A DNA stretch of 64,000 nucleotides, from the NCBI RefSeq assembly GCF_024649945.1, contig NZ_JANKMS010000002.1, positions 682,001-746,000 on the forward strand. Direction: 5' to 3'. The notes under the pieces are model-generated. The model had not been told where the DNA came from. It ran no database searches and was given only the letters and a program-made list of their open reading frames with translations. Source of the DNA: Flavobacterium panacis (GTDB lineage: Bacteria; Bacteroidota; Bacteroidia; Flavobacteriales; Flavobacteriaceae). Position numbers and translations under genes: made by a program. Positions 17,617 through 27,400 of this stretch are shown here, piece after piece (positions within the stretch are counted from its first letter, which is position 1; each line of letters begins with the position of its first letter).

Positions 17617-20408
17617 TATTTTAAAGGTAAACCGTCTTTATCAAGAGATCCAGATTTGATGATAATCATCTTATCCAATTTAACATATTTCTTAATCGCG
17701 TCGTTTACTTGTTGTAACGTTGCTTTATCAATGTCTTTTGGATATTGGTCGATGTAGTTTGGTTCTAAACCTCTTTCGATGAAGCTCAAAATAGTTCTTG
17801 CCATTCCGTTTGTGGTAGACATTCCAACTTTAAAACTTCCGATTAGGTTCGTTTTCTTGTTTTCCAATTCTTCTGCTGTGATTCCGTCTTTTACCCATTT
17901 ATCAACCTGAACCATAGTAGCATCCAGACCTTTTTGGAATAAATTCGGATTGAAGGAAGCATTCACAAACCAGTAACCTCCTGTTTCAATATTTCCTCCC
18001 AAACCAGATGAAATGTTATACGTCAAACCGTCATTGTCGCGAACGGTCTGCATTAAACGCCCTGCAAATCCTGCTCCTAAAGTATAATTTCCGATGAAAA
18101 ACGGAACATAATCAGCATCAGCTCTTTTTAATCCTGTAAACTGTCCGATGAATAATTCTGCACTTGGTTTTTCTGGAATTGTGACTACTTCTGTTTTTGC
18201 TGCGGCTTTTGAAGCTTCTTCAAATTTTAGTTTTTCTGTAACTCCGCCGTTCCAGTTTTTGAATGATTTTTTTAGGGAATTATTCAAGTTTGCTCCATCG
18301 GTATCTCCAACAATTACCAGACGCATTGAAGCCGTACCGAAATACTTTTTATGGAAAGCTTTTACTTCTTCCAATGTCGCTTTTTTGATATTTTCGATGT
18401 TGTCCTCGACACTTAAACTGTAGTTTGGATTGTTTTTGGTGTAAATTGACTGAGATAAGGCAATGCTTCCTCTTTCTCCTGGATCGTTTAAACTTTGTTG
18501 TATATTTCCAATAAACTGTTGTTTAAGGTTTTCAAATTCTTTGGCGTCAAACAATGGATTTCGCAATTCTTCAGCCAATAATGTAATGACCTGATCCAAA
18601 TCTTTTTTCAGACATTTGAAACCAATATTCACTTTGAAGGCTGAGGCGTTTACATTTAATGAAACTCCTAATTTTTGAAGCTTTTCTGAGAATTTGAATT
18701 TGTCGTTAAGCGTTGTTCCTTTTGACAGCATCGAAGCTGTTAAAGCTGGAATCATATCATTTTTGCTTTCGCTGGCATAATTTCCAAGTGAAATACTCGC
18801 TGCAACAGTCACAAAATCTTTTGCTGAAGTTTTTACAGAAACCACATCAATTCCTGAAACTTTTTCTCTTTTAAAAGCAGAAGCCGTTTTTTCAATTGTA
18901 GTATCTAATGATTCATCTTCTGTTAGTATATTTTTTACTGATGAAGAAATAGCCGCTGAACTTTCTTCATGCAAATGCCCATCTTCTGAATGTCTGTAAT
19001 AAAATGGTCCATTTTCTGGCATAAACTTCCCTGCCTGAGCTGTCTTTTGATTTTGAGATCCCGATTGTTTCGGAATAAAATAACCTGTTGTACTTTGGTC
19101 TTCTACTAAATATTGGTTTGCAACACGCAAAACATCTGCCGGAGTTACTTTTTTCAATCGGTCAACTCCTGTAATGTAATCGGTCCAATCTCCTGAAGCG
19201 ATTGCCTCATTCAAAGCCGAAGCAATTACGCCAGAACCATCACGCGCTAAAACGGTCTGAGCGCTTATTTTTGCTACTACACGGTTTACCTCATCTTGAG
19301 TTACACCTTCCTTTTGAATTTTAGCTATAACCTCACTGATTTTTGCATCAATATCTTCATGTTTTGAAGTGGTTGGAAAACCTACACCAATTGTGAAAAG
19401 TCCCACTTCTTTGAAGTTTGTTGCACTGGCGTAAGAATAAATTCCCAAACGGGTATCAACGAAAGTTTTGTTCAGAATTGCCGATGGACCATTCCCAATA
19501 ATTTGAGCCAGAATGTTTAAAGCTGGTAGATCTTCGTGCAAAGCGCCTGGAATTTTATAGGCTTTGTTTACAACACCCAATTCTCCTGGTTTTCTCACCA
19601 CAATTTTACGTGCTCCATATTGCTGAGGCTCTTCTGTGTAGGGCTGTGGCATTACATGCGGCGCTTTTGTGATTTTTCCGAAATACTTCTCAATCAGTTC
19701 AAAAACATTTTCTTTTCTGAAATCTCCGATGATGGTCAGAGTCGCATTGTCTGGCCAGTAATAAGTATTATAGAAATTCTTTAAAACTTCAATCGGCGCT
19801 TTTTCAATATCCGATTTCCATCCGATTGTTGAGTGATGATATGGATGAGCAATATAAGCTGCCGCCCAGATTTCCTTGTCAAGCAAACTGTTCGGGTTGT
19901 TTTCTCCACGTTCAAATTCGTTACGTACAACGGTCATTTCAGCTTCTTTGTCTTCTTTCGTCAATAAAGAATTTCGCATTCTGTCGGCTTCGATTTGAAG
20001 CGCCAGTTCGATTTTATCACTTGGAAGTGTTTCAAAATAATTGGTTCTGTCATACCATGTTGTAGCATTTAACTGTGCTCCTGTATTTTGCAAAACATCC
20101 GTAATGGTATTTCCGTTTTTCTTATTGAAAGTTGGCGTTCCTTTAAACATCAAATGTTCCAAAAGGTGTGTTGATCCGGTGTTTCCTAAAACTTCATGTT
20201 TAGAACCTACACGATAGACAATTTGTACAGTTGCAACCGGAGAAGCATTGTCCTGCGAAAGCAGTACGCTCATACCATTGGGTTGGTACAAATATTCTTC
20301 AATTCCGCCTAACTCTTTTATTTTCTTAAAGTTAACTGATTTTCCCTGCGCTGACATAAGGGCACAGAAAGCTAATGAGCAATAGCCCAGAAAGATGTAT
20401 TTTTTCAT
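17616..20408 (-). CDS. M16-family zinc metallopeptidase (two-domain, pitrilysin-like), secreted
   Basis: This 930-residue protein has a signal peptide (cleavage near LMSAQ). The first half is a catalytic M16 domain with the inverted zinc motif HLLEH (81-85), and the third ligand falls in MTVVRNEFERGENNP. A second M16 half (from about 500) contains AELFIGQFTG and the substrate-closing region RLMQTVRDNDGLTYN, without a zinc motif, as expected for a full two-half enzyme. It would degrade peptides inside a closed chamber in the periplasm. Such enzymes favour short or unfolded peptides. It sits between two thiol-redox proteins and DsbD, downstream of the STN-type SusC/SusD pair, which suggests that the imported material is peptide. 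Confidence 0.93.
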   Translation of the reverse strand: MKKYIFLGYCSLAFCALMSAQGKSVNFKKIKELGGIEEYLYQPNGMSVLLSQDNASPVATVQIVYRVGSKHEVLGNTGSTHLLEHLMFKGTPTFNKKNGNTITDVLQNTGAQLNATTWYDRTNYFETLPSDKIELALQIEADRMRNSLLTKEDKEAEMTVVRNEFERGENNPNSLLDKEIWAAAYIAHPYHHSTIGWKSDIEKAPIEVLKNFYNTYYWPDNATLTIIGDFRKENVFELIEKYFGKITKAPHVMPQPYTEEPQQYGARKIVVRKPGELGVVNKAYKIPGALHEDLPALNILAQIIGNGPSAILNKTFVDTRLGIYSYASATNFKEVGLFTIGVGFPTTSKHEDIDAKISEVIAKIQKEGVTQDEVNRVVAKISAQTVLARDGSGVIASALNEAIASGDWTDYITGVDRLKKVTPADVLRVANQYLVEDQSTTGYFIPKQSGSQNQKTAQAGKFMPENGPFYYRHSEDGHLHEESSAAISSSVKNILTEDESLDTTIEKTASAFKREKVSGIDVVSVKTSAKDFVTVAASISLGNYASESKNDMIPALTASMLSKGTTLNDKFKFSEKLQKLGVSLNVNASAFKVNIGFKCLKKDLDQVITLLAEELRNPLFDAKEFENLKQQFIGNIQQSLNDPGERGSIALSQSIYTKNNPNYSLSVEDNIENIKKATLEEVKAFHKKYFGTASMRLVIVGDTDGANLNNSLKKSFKNWNGGVTEKLKFEEASKAAAKTEVVTIPEKPSAELFIGQFTGLKRADADYVPFFIGNYTLGAGFAGRLMQTVRDNDGLTYNISSGLGGNIETGGYWFVNASFNPNLFQKGLDATMVQVDKWVKDGITAEELENKKTNLIGSFKVGMSTTNGMARTILSFIERGLEPNYIDQYPKDIDKATLQQVNDAIKKYVKLDKMIIIKSGSLDKDGLPLK

Positions 20409-20433
20409 TTTTTTGTGATTGAAATTATCTACT

Positions 20434-20478
20434 AAAAATATAAAACAATTCTTACTTTTTGAATTGTTTTATATTTTT
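20434..20478 (-). terminator. Terminator or attenuator between the thioredoxin lipoprotein and the M16 gene
   Basis: A perfect 18-bp stem (20434-20451 with 20461-20478) with a 9-base loop, rich in A/T, lies just after the stop of the gene at 20495. The minus-strand side ends in TTTTTAG. Confidence 0.75.
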
Positions 20479-20494
20479 AACTACAGAATTTAAC

Positions 20495-21628
20495 TTATGA
20501 CTTGCTGAAAATCTCTTTTAGTTTAGATTGTAATTCAGCTTCTCTAAGGTTTTTAGCCACGATTTTTCCGTCAGGTCCAATTAAGTAGTTGGTTGGAACC
20601 ATTTTTACACCATATAAAACAGCAGCTTCATTCTGCCATCCTTTTAAATCAGAAACATGTGTCCAAGTTAGACCATCTTTTTCGATTGCTTTTTCCCAAA
20701 GGTTCTTTTTATCATCTAAAGAAACTCCTAGTACATCAAATCCTTTGTCGTGGAAAGTTTTATAAGCCACAACCACATTTGGATTTTCTTTACGGCATGG
20801 GCCACACCAGCTCGCCCAGAAATCAACCAAAACATATTTCCCTTTATAATCTGATAATTTTACTACTTTTCCGTTTACATCAGTTTGTGAAAATTCAGGT
20901 GCTGTAACTCCAATTGCTGTTTTTTCGTTAAGGTCAATTGACGCTTTTAATTTTTTTCCGTAGAATGATTTTTGGATTTCTGGAGATAAAACAGCGTAAT
21001 ATTCTTTGACTTTTTCAGGAGTTCCGTAAGAAACAATTCTGTCTTCAATCACTAATGCTCCTCCCAAATTATCTTTATTTTTTCTGATAAATTTATCTGT
21101 CAAGTCATCAGCAAAAGTGCCAAGATCTTTCCATTTTTTATCCATCATAGCTTGTTGTTCAGGAGTCAGTTTTACTTTTCCATTTTGAGTTAATGAATCC
21201 GATAATTTGTAAATCGGTCCTGCAACTGCTTGAATTTTTTTGAATTCGTTATCGTAGTACGATTTGTACAATCCGTTCTGCGTAGCTCCTGTTACTTTTG
21301 CTACAAACATAGAATCCTTTTTAGCGTCGACTTTAATTTCTTCATTATCTAAAAGAAAATATGCTCCGTATTCTTGTCCTTTGATTTTAATGGTATGAAA
21401 CAATGGCTCTCCTGTTTTTCCTGTAAAAGAAAATGCACCTTCTTTTACTTCAGCAGAATCAATGATTTTTTTATCTCCTTTTTCGTCAGCATATTCCAGA
21501 TAAACAGTTCCTTTATCTAATCCTGCAATTGTTCCGTTAATTGTGTAGCCTTCTTTCTTTGCGCAAGAAGTCACCGCCGTTGCAAGCGCTAAAGCAAGCA
21601 ATCCTGATTTTAAAATTGTTTTTTTCAT
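20495..21628 (-). CDS. Thioredoxin lipoprotein, DUF4369 + AhpC/TSA-TlpA domain
   Basis: This 377-residue lipoprotein has its lipobox Cys at 22 (AVTSCAKKEG). Basic rather than acidic residues follow, which predicts retention on the periplasmic side. The N-terminal beta domain (about 28-120; INGTIAGLDKGTVYLEY) is the DUF4369 type. The C-terminal TlpA domain has WCGPC (274-278) and a cis-proline in KMVPTNYLI. It probably reduces disulfides, perhaps of peptides or cytochromes, with electrons from DsbD. It is paralogous in layout to the next gene on its 5' side, pointing to local duplication. This pairing near a SusCD couple and FecR/ECF sigma recurs in Bacteroidota, but its biological role is not established to my knowledge. 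Confidence 0.9.
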   Translation of the reverse strand: MKKTILKSGLLALALATAVTSCAKKEGYTINGTIAGLDKGTVYLEYADEKGDKKIIDSAEVKEGAFSFTGKTGEPLFHTIKIKGQEYGAYFLLDNEEIKVDAKKDSMFVAKVTGATQNGLYKSYYDNEFKKIQAVAGPIYKLSDSLTQNGKVKLTPEQQAMMDKKWKDLGTFADDLTDKFIRKNKDNLGGALVIEDRIVSYGTPEKVKEYYAVLSPEIQKSFYGKKLKASIDLNEKTAIGVTAPEFSQTDVNGKVVKLSDYKGKYVLVDFWASWCGPCRKENPNVVVAYKTFHDKGFDVLGVSLDDKKNLWEKAIEKDGLTWTHVSDLKGWQNEAAVLYGVKMVPTNYLIGPDGKIVAKNLREAELQSKLKEIFSKS

Positions 21629-21668
21629 GTTATATTTTTTTTATTGTTAAGATTGCGATGTTTTTTTC

Positions 21669-21769
21669 TAGTTTTCAGTCTTAGTCTTCAGTCACAGTCG
21701 CGGTTTTCAGTGATTAACTGGATAATTAAAATAAACTGTGACTGTGACTGTGACTGCGACTGAAAACTA
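21669..21769. repeat. CAGT-type hairpin repeat, copy 2, with tandem CTGTGA units
   Basis: The outer arms tagttttcagtc (21669-21680) and gactgaaaacta (21758-21769) are perfect complements. Inside, one arm holds cagtcacagtcgc and the other holds tandem ctgtga units ending in ctgcgac, so most of the element can fold into one long imperfect stem. It lies between the two DUF4369 thioredoxin genes. Confidence 0.7.
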
Positions 21770-21773
21770 AATA

Positions 21774-22979
21774 CTAAGATTTCATAAGTTCTTTAAGCTT
21801 AGCTTCCAATTCTGCACCTCTTAAATTTTCTCCGACAATTACACCTTTGCCGTCTACTAAATAAGTTGCAGGAATTGCTTTTACATTAAATGATTTGCTC
21901 ACTTTATCGTCGTCTAGAAGATTATGCCATTGCATATTTTCTTGTCCAAGCGCTTTTTGCCATGCTTTTTCGTCTTTATCAATTGAAACACTTAAAATTT
22001 CAAAACCTTTAGGCGCATATTCCGCATAAGCTGTTTTTAAGTTCGGGATTTCTTTTCGACATGGACCACACCAAGAAGCCCAGAAATCAACTAGAATATA
22101 TTTTTTTCCTGCAACAATATCTTTTGCATTGAATGTCTTTCCGTCTTTATCTTTTAACCCGAAATTAGCAATGCTTGTTCCTACTAAAGATTTTGGATTC
22201 AAATCTTTATCTACAACCTGACCATAATAACTTTTCTTAGCCGCATCTGAAAACTGCTCGTAAATTGGTTTCTGTTCTGGAGTAAAATAGCTGTATGAAG
22301 TCATCATAAAAAATGGTCCCCACCAATTGTTTTTATGTTTTGCAATTAAATCAGCCGTTTTTGTTTCTACTTTCGTAAAAAATGCTTTTTCTTTAGCTTC
22401 AAATGCTTTCCATTCAGGAGAATTTCCAATAGAATCCATCGCTTTTTTATTTCCAGAAACTCTTGCCTTACCATACGCTTCTGCTATTTTTTCAGTTCCT
22501 TTGTGATATTCTACATAATCAGTTTCTAATTCTTGCTTAAAAGCAATTTCTTTAGCATAATAATCATGAGATTTAGAACCTGTTATTGTTACATCTTTAA
22601 AAGTGATATACTCTCCTTCTTTATCTGAAACCTTACCAGCCGCCGAAATTTTTATTTTTGAATTTTCGACCATTACAGAAATAGTTCCTTTGCTTTTACC
22701 AAAGACAACATAGAAAAAGCGAGGTTCTTTTAATTTTCCTGTGAAAGTAAATTTCCCCTCTTTTAATGTTGTTTCAGCAACTGGCAGTTCAGAAGAATGT
22801 GTTGCGCCCGGAATCAATTTTACAGCTGTTCCGTCTGTAAGTCCGGTAATATTTCCTTCAATAGAATAAGATGTTGCTGCTGTTGCAGCTGCTGTCTTTT
22901 TCTTTTGTGCCTGACCATTGTTTGAAATCATAAACAAACAAAGGCAGAATCCTAAAATTTTAAATTTAATTGTATTCAT
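21774..22979 (-). CDS. Secreted thioredoxin-family protein, DUF4369 + TlpA domain
   Basis: This 401-residue protein has a type I signal peptide (cleavage near NGQAQ), unlike its lipoprotein neighbour. DUF4369 comes first (about 38-130; IEGNITGLTDGTAVKLIPG), then a helical linker rich in Lys/Glu, then a TlpA domain with WCGPC (303-307) and AIPATYLVDG. It would be a soluble periplasmic thiol reductase. It lies 67 bases after the SusD stop, separated by a hairpin that may lower but not stop read-through. Two paralogues with different anchoring suggest a relay, or two client sets, served by the DsbD at 15425-17431. Confidence 0.9.
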   Translation of the reverse strand: MNTIKFKILGFCLCLFMISNNGQAQKKKTAAATAATSYSIEGNITGLTDGTAVKLIPGATHSSELPVAETTLKEGKFTFTGKLKEPRFFYVVFGKSKGTISVMVENSKIKISAAGKVSDKEGEYITFKDVTITGSKSHDYYAKEIAFKQELETDYVEYHKGTEKIAEAYGKARVSGNKKAMDSIGNSPEWKAFEAKEKAFFTKVETKTADLIAKHKNNWWGPFFMMTSYSYFTPEQKPIYEQFSDAAKKSYYGQVVDKDLNPKSLVGTSIANFGLKDKDGKTFNAKDIVAGKKYILVDFWASWCGPCRKEIPNLKTAYAEYAPKGFEILSVSIDKDEKAWQKALGQENMQWHNLLDDDKVSKSFNVKAIPATYLVDGKGVIVGENLRGAELEAKLKELMKS

Positions 22980-22996
22980 TTTTGATTGATATTTTA

Positions 22997-23039
22997 AAAA
23001 AGCTTCCCTTTCGAAAATTCTCCTAATCAGGAAGCTTTT
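22997..23039 (-). terminator. Hairpin after the SusD gene (terminator or attenuator)
   Basis: A 10-bp stem (aaaagcttcc / ggaagctttt) with a 23-base loop that contains its own tttcgaaa palindrome. On the minus strand it ends in TTTTTAAAAT. It lies between SusD and the first thioredoxin gene. Confidence 0.6.
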
Positions 23040-23046
23040 GAGTTTA

Positions 23047-24450
23047 TTATTTAGATACGTTTTGTGTTATTGTTCCGTTTCCTGGATTTTGCGTTGCTCC
23101 TTGTGGGAAAGGCGAAGTCCATAAATGAGAATCTGATTTTAACGTGTAAGTAGTTCCGTTTGCTACTTTTGTTAAACTAAATTTGTAAACACCCTCTGCA
23201 TTAAGACGACGAGCATCTGCATAAGGAGTTAATGTATTAAGAAGTTCATTATTCTTTGTTTTGAAAATAGCATTCAAAGCCGTTGTTTTATCTGTCGTTG
23301 AAATATCCTGATAAGATGCTGGAAGAATACGAGTTTTACGAATTGTATTTAAAATCGCTAAAGCCTCACTGATTTTATTATCACGCGCCAAACACTCCGC
23401 TTTAATCAAATAAACCTCAACAGTTGTAATTCCAGCAAAGTTATACATACCAGATAATATTGAATAGTAATACGTATCGGCTCCTACCGTTCTTATTTTC
23501 CAACGTGATTTTAAACGTGCATCTCCAGTTTCAAAACGTGCTGCTCTTTCTACTGGTATACTTGTTTCTCTTCCTAATGAACGGTTTGATCCGTGTCTAA
23601 AAAAGTAATTTTCAGAATAAGTATAACCCATTGGAGACACTGCTGTTGTATAGGAATTTGGTACATCGATAATGGCTTTGTTCGCATTATAAAAACCAAC
23701 CCAATCATACAACTGATTATTTTCTGCCAATGCCAAATCTGCATATTTTAAAGCCTCTGTATAATTATTCATTTGCAGGTAAACTCTTGAGTAAAATGCA
23801 TAAGCCCCACCTAAATTTGGATGCAAAGCAGTTTGCGAAACTTTTGGCAAGTAAGGCAAAGCTTCTTTAATGTCATTCAGAATAAAATCATACATTTCCT
23901 GAATGGTTACCTGTTTACTTGGTGCATTAATATTGGCACTTGTAATCAACGGCACTGATAATTTTGTAGCAGCTGTTGAAGCAACATAAGTATCTGCATA
24001 AAAATTAGTTACATAAAAAAAGTTCATAGCACGCATTATTTTTGCTTGTGCCCAAACTATTCTCTGTTCTTGCTCAGTCGCTTTAGTTGTTGTTAGTGCA
24101 TTTTCAATAATTAGATTAAAAGCTGCAATCCCTGAATAAGTTCCATAATAAGCAGTTTCATCTGACACTTTTAGTGCAATACGATCTGCATTTTCATCCC
24201 ACATATAATTGGCATTATACAATCTATTGCTTGTTAAAGTTGCAGCTGTTATAAATTGGTCATTCAGTAATTGTGAAGCTCCTAAAATATCTAATCTTGT
24301 ATTGTATTCGTCACGCAAAAAAGCTTCATAATCTGCCAATGTTTGTGGCGATTTTGCTCCTTTTGGAACATCACTCAAATAATCGTCGCAAGATGCCAAT
24401 GTCAATCCTAAAGCTAAAAGGCACGCTACTTTTTTATATATATTTTTCAT
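23047..24450 (-). CDS. SusD/RagB-family surface lipoprotein of the STN-type transporter
   Basis: This 467-residue lipoprotein has Cys21 in LASCDDYLSDVPKG; the two Asp residues after Cys fit the surface-export signal. SusD-type segments include LADYEAFLRDEY, IMRAMNFFYVTNFYADTY, and the C-terminal VEVYLIKAECLARDNKISEALAILNTIRKTR. It would capture the ligand for the SusC-like protein, whose gene ends 17 bases upstream. Its divergence from the two other SusD proteins here, and its company of thioredoxins and a peptidase, point to a non-glycan ligand. RagB from Porphyromonas, which binds oligopeptides, is the best-known precedent. Confidence 0.92.
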   Translation of the reverse strand: MKNIYKKVACLLALGLTLASCDDYLSDVPKGAKSPQTLADYEAFLRDEYNTRLDILGASQLLNDQFITAATLTSNRLYNANYMWDENADRIALKVSDETAYYGTYSGIAAFNLIIENALTTTKATEQEQRIVWAQAKIMRAMNFFYVTNFYADTYVASTAATKLSVPLITSANINAPSKQVTIQEMYDFILNDIKEALPYLPKVSQTALHPNLGGAYAFYSRVYLQMNNYTEALKYADLALAENNQLYDWVGFYNANKAIIDVPNSYTTAVSPMGYTYSENYFFRHGSNRSLGRETSIPVERAARFETGDARLKSRWKIRTVGADTYYYSILSGMYNFAGITTVEVYLIKAECLARDNKISEALAILNTIRKTRILPASYQDISTTDKTTALNAIFKTKNNELLNTLTPYADARRLNAEGVYKFSLTKVANGTTYTLKSDSHLWTSPFPQGATQNPGNGTITQNVSK

Positions 24451-24467
24451 CGTTTAGTCTTTATAAA

Positions 24468-27400
24468 TTAGAAATTAACATTTACCCCCATTACAAAACT
24501 TGGAGATATGAAACCGCCTAACATATACTTAGCATCTCTGCTTTTAGCAAAAGTATAAACGTTCTCTGCGTTTAAATTGAAACGTACTCCGTCTAATTTC
24601 ACTTTCTTAATAATAGCACTTGGCATTTGGTAAGACAATGAAATATTGCTTAATCTCACATTTGAAGCATCCAAAATATTAATATCTGCATACGAATAAA
24701 TGGTACGAGATTCTGAATTAAATTCTGGTTCGTATTCGTAAACCGCTCTTGGAACATTTGTAAAAGCTTCGTCACCTGGTTTCATCCAACGATCTGCAAT
24801 ATGATTGTTAACTACAGTAATATCTGTTACATAACCTCCAATTGCTCCATTGTAATTATTAGCTAACATTGGTAAGAATGTATTTCTTATTTTATGTCCT
24901 AACTCATAAATGAAAAGAGCTGAAAGCGAGAAGTTTTTATAATTTGCAGAAGTATGGAAAGAACCGCTGTGAGTAGGAACTGTCGAACCAAAATCTTTAA
25001 TAGCATCTATCTGTGCTGGATTGTATTTTACTGCTGTTCCAGAAGCATCGTAAACCTGAGGAACTCCAGTATTGCTCAAACCAGCCCATTTGTATCCGTA
25101 AATAGAGTTAAAACTTGTTCCAACTCTAGGAAAAGCATTAGAATAATCTAACTGCAGATAATAAACTGGCGCTTTTACATTTACATAATCCACTACGTTT
25201 TTATTATAAGCATATAAAACAGCTGCGTTCCAAGAGAATGAAGGTGTTTTAACAAGTGTTCCACTTAAACTAACCTCGATACCTTTGTTAGTCATTTCTC
25301 CGTTGTTAAGTGTGTAAGTAGAATATCCAAAACCTTCTGTTGGAACTCCTTGACTGCTCGCTAATAAATTTTGACCTTTTTTATTATATAAATCTAAAGT
25401 TCCGCTTAATCTGTTTTTAAAGAATGAGAAATCTAAACCAATATTAGTAGTAGTTGTTTTTTCCCAAGACAATTCAGGGTTTGGTCTTCTTCCAACACTT
25501 CCTTGTGTCCCTCCAACGTTTGGATTAGCACTGTAAAAAGCAGTTAAATAAGGCGCAGTATCTTTGGCGATGTTTCCTGCAATACCATAAGAACCACGAA
25601 GTTTAAGAATATCAACCCATTCAACATTAAAAAATGATTCATTGTTAATATTCCATCCAGCACCTGCAGACCAGATAGGCTTGTTTTGAAATTTACTGTC
25701 TGTTCCCCAAAGATTCGAACGATCCCAACGTATACTTCCAGAAAGCGTATATCTTCTGTCGTAAGTATATCCTCCTGTTGAGTAAACTGAAACATAACGA
25801 TTCTGCAATTCTTTTTCTAATGCAAATTCATTTTGTGACATATAACCGCTGAAAACAGATCCATATACTTTCAATAAATCGGCTTGATTTATATTGGTAA
25901 AAGATAAAGCTTGTGAATCATAACCATAACGAGTATTATCATTATACTCTTGTTTAGAATGACGAATCTCCATACCTGCAATCGCAGAAAAATCATGTTT
26001 CTCAGCAAAAGTCTGATTAAAATTCAACTGTTGACGGAAATTGTAAGCATTAGAAAACTGATTGGTATCTTTAATGATATCTCCGTAAGGTAAGTTATAA
26101 ACTGCTTTATTATTAGCAATTGTTACCATACCATTTACTTTATTTCTAACATAGTAAGAATCTCTATCAAACAACTGACTTGCACGATCTGAAGCAAATT
26201 CATATTGGAACATAGCATTGTAAGTAAATGCATTGCTAAATTTCACATTAAACTTAGCATACGTTCTGTTTAAGAAATTTTTGTTTTCAATCAAGTTTCT
26301 ACCAAATTCATCCATTGGCGTAATATCCATGTTGTAAAGACCATAAGTCTGCATAGAATTAAGCGTGAAATTATTGTAACGAGAAGCAGCGGTAGAAACA
26401 AAATTTGTTCCATCGTTATTCACTAATTGATTGTATGGCTGATATTTAAATTGTGGACTATTAGCAAAATAACTCTGAGTGTCACCTGTACCAAAATTGG
26501 TATAACTTCCTAAATCTAAAGACAACCAATCATTAATTTGTGTTGAATTTTTCAAATTAAGCCCAACAGTTTTATTATCTGTATATCGATCTTCAAACTG
26601 ATTGTCTTTATAGGTTAAAGAAGCGGTAAAATTATTATTTTCAGTAGCCTTGCCTAAACTAAGATTGTGTTGTAAAAAGTACTGATCACGTTTTGCATAT
26701 CTTGCAATATCATCGTAGTATTTATAACCTTGAGAACCTAATTGATTCAAACGATTATTCATTTCTGCCTGAGAAATATTTCCTGCATAACCATTTAAGA
26801 TCGTCTGCATTCCTAAACTTGTAAATGCAGCATTATTCAATAATGATTGCGCATAAGTGTTTGCATTTGCTGCTTTTAAATTAGGATTTCCATCTGCCCA
26901 TCCTTTTTCTAAACCAATAATATCACCAGAATCAGTTAAATTTCCAGTATAATTTCTATAAGGAGTAACCGTTAAATTACTTGAAAACGAGATATTTGTT
27001 TTACCTGCTTTTGCTTTTTTAGTGGTAATAACGACAACTCCATTTGCTGCACGAGCACCATAAATAGAAGAAGCCGCCGCATCTTTCAAAACTGTAATCG
27101 TTTCAATATCTTCTAAGTTCAAATTAGGAAGATTCTCTTCAATATTACTATATGGTGTTAATCTTGTATTTTCAACAGGAAAACCGTCAATAACGTATAA
27201 AGGCGCACTTACTCCATTCATAGAAGTTGTACCACGAATTTTTCCATCCTGATATCCAACAATACGTCCTTCTAAAATTTTATCTAAGCCACTTAATCGT
27301 TGCTCCTGAAAATCTTTTGCTTTTAAATTAGAGAAAGATCCTGTTGCTTTTTCTGCTGTAATATCTTGATATCCAGTTTTTAAAACCAGTCCTTCTAATT

